Assembly (NCBI GenBank): GCA_039030335.1
Contig: JBCCEJ010000017.1
Location: 11,292-75,291, forward strand
Source of the DNA: JBCCEJ01 sp039030335
GTDB taxonomy: Bacteria > Pseudomonadota > Gammaproteobacteria > HK1
DNA: 64,000 nt
Direction of reading: 5' to 3'
The notes under the pieces are model-generated. The model was not told the DNA's origin. It did no database searches and was given only the letters and a program-made list of their open reading frames with translations. Shown here piece after piece: positions 63,868-64,000 of the stretch. Position 1 is the stretch's first letter. The number at the start of each line of letters is the position of its first letter. The position numbers were made by a program, and so were the translations under genes.

Positions 63868-64000
63868 GTGGCCGCGGCGCGCAGTTGGGATGAAGGCGAC
63901 GTCCGCGGCATCGAGTTGCGGGCAGTCAACGCGCAATTTTGCGTGGAGACGTCCCCTCGCGAGTTGCTGCTCGACGGCGGTGTTAAACAAAAATTTTCCC
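63868..64000 (+). CDS. Possible next gene, start only, cut by window edge
   Basis: From GTG 63868, two bases after the aprA stop, the frame is open for 44 codons to the end of the window (AAARSWDEGDVRGIELRAVN...). The final 15 bases are AT-rich (GTTAAACAAAAATTTTCCC). I cannot recognise a family, and it may be a non-coding spacer. Confidence 0.35.
   Translation, partial: MAAARSWDEGDVRGIELRAVNAQFCVETSPRELLLDGGVKQKFS

Noticed and set aside
1..64000. tRNA, rRNA, CRISPR array, IS element or prophage genes
   Set aside because: No cloverleaf, repeat-spacer array, transposase or integrase sequence seen on either strand.

Overview
The window is high-GC and densely coded. It reads as one contiguous stretch of the chromosome of a sulfur-oxidising member of the Pseudomonadota, most likely a gammaproteobacterium. 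That placement is an inference. It rests mainly on the aprMBA cluster at the right end, where a membrane-anchor AprM sits next to the APS reductase subunits as in sulfur oxidisers, and on gltBD and general codon style. I see no rRNA, tRNA, CRISPR, insertion sequence or phage gene.

Layout. 1-6048 is gltBD (glutamate synthase; gltB is cut by the left edge). 6196-8863 is a NitT/TauT-type ABC importer (binding protein, ATPase, permease), followed by a large fused membrane protein of unknown function (8809-11085) that meets the next operon tail to tail. 11082-22190 (minus) is a tightly overlapped seven-gene MoxR / DUF58 / BatA-like / VWA envelope operon. 22586-24297 is a NodIJ-type ABC-2 exporter.

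24396-57692 is a long catabolic region in short operons of alternating strand. It holds six TauD/TfdA-type 2-oxoglutarate dioxygenases, a TPR-linked 2OG oxygenase, two CaiB/BaiF CoA-transferases, two MFS permeases, two LLM flavin oxidoreductases, acyl-CoA dehydrogenase, crotonase, MaoC and hotdog proteins, an acyl-CoA carboxylase beta subunit, an isocitrate lyase/PEP mutase homologue, a HyuA/HyuB pair, a GMC oxidoreductase, a TauE/SafE permease and an MttB-type trimethylamine methyltransferase. Together they suggest uptake and opening of methylated, sulfonated or N-alkylated small organics, CoA activation, and beta-oxidation-like processing. The individual substrates cannot be read from sequence. 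57722-60326 encodes an O-antigen ligase-like protein and a glycosyltransferase. 60700-63865 is aprM-aprB-aprA, running sulfite oxidation via APS in an oxidiser.

The most notable observation is the mttB gene (40751-42286). It is interrupted by one in-frame amber codon (41846-41848), with the conserved protein resuming in the same frame for 145 codons. This is the arrangement of pyrrolysine-containing MttB. TAG is also used as an ordinary stop in several genes here, so this would be local decoding rather than genome-wide reassignment. The pyl genes are not in the window. Other points of interest are a TauD gene whose conserved N-terminus extends past every standard start codon, a 20-bp-period tandem repeat upstream of aprM, several enzymes lacking family catalytic residues, and an 11-bp perfect inverted repeat just inside an ABC ATPase gene.
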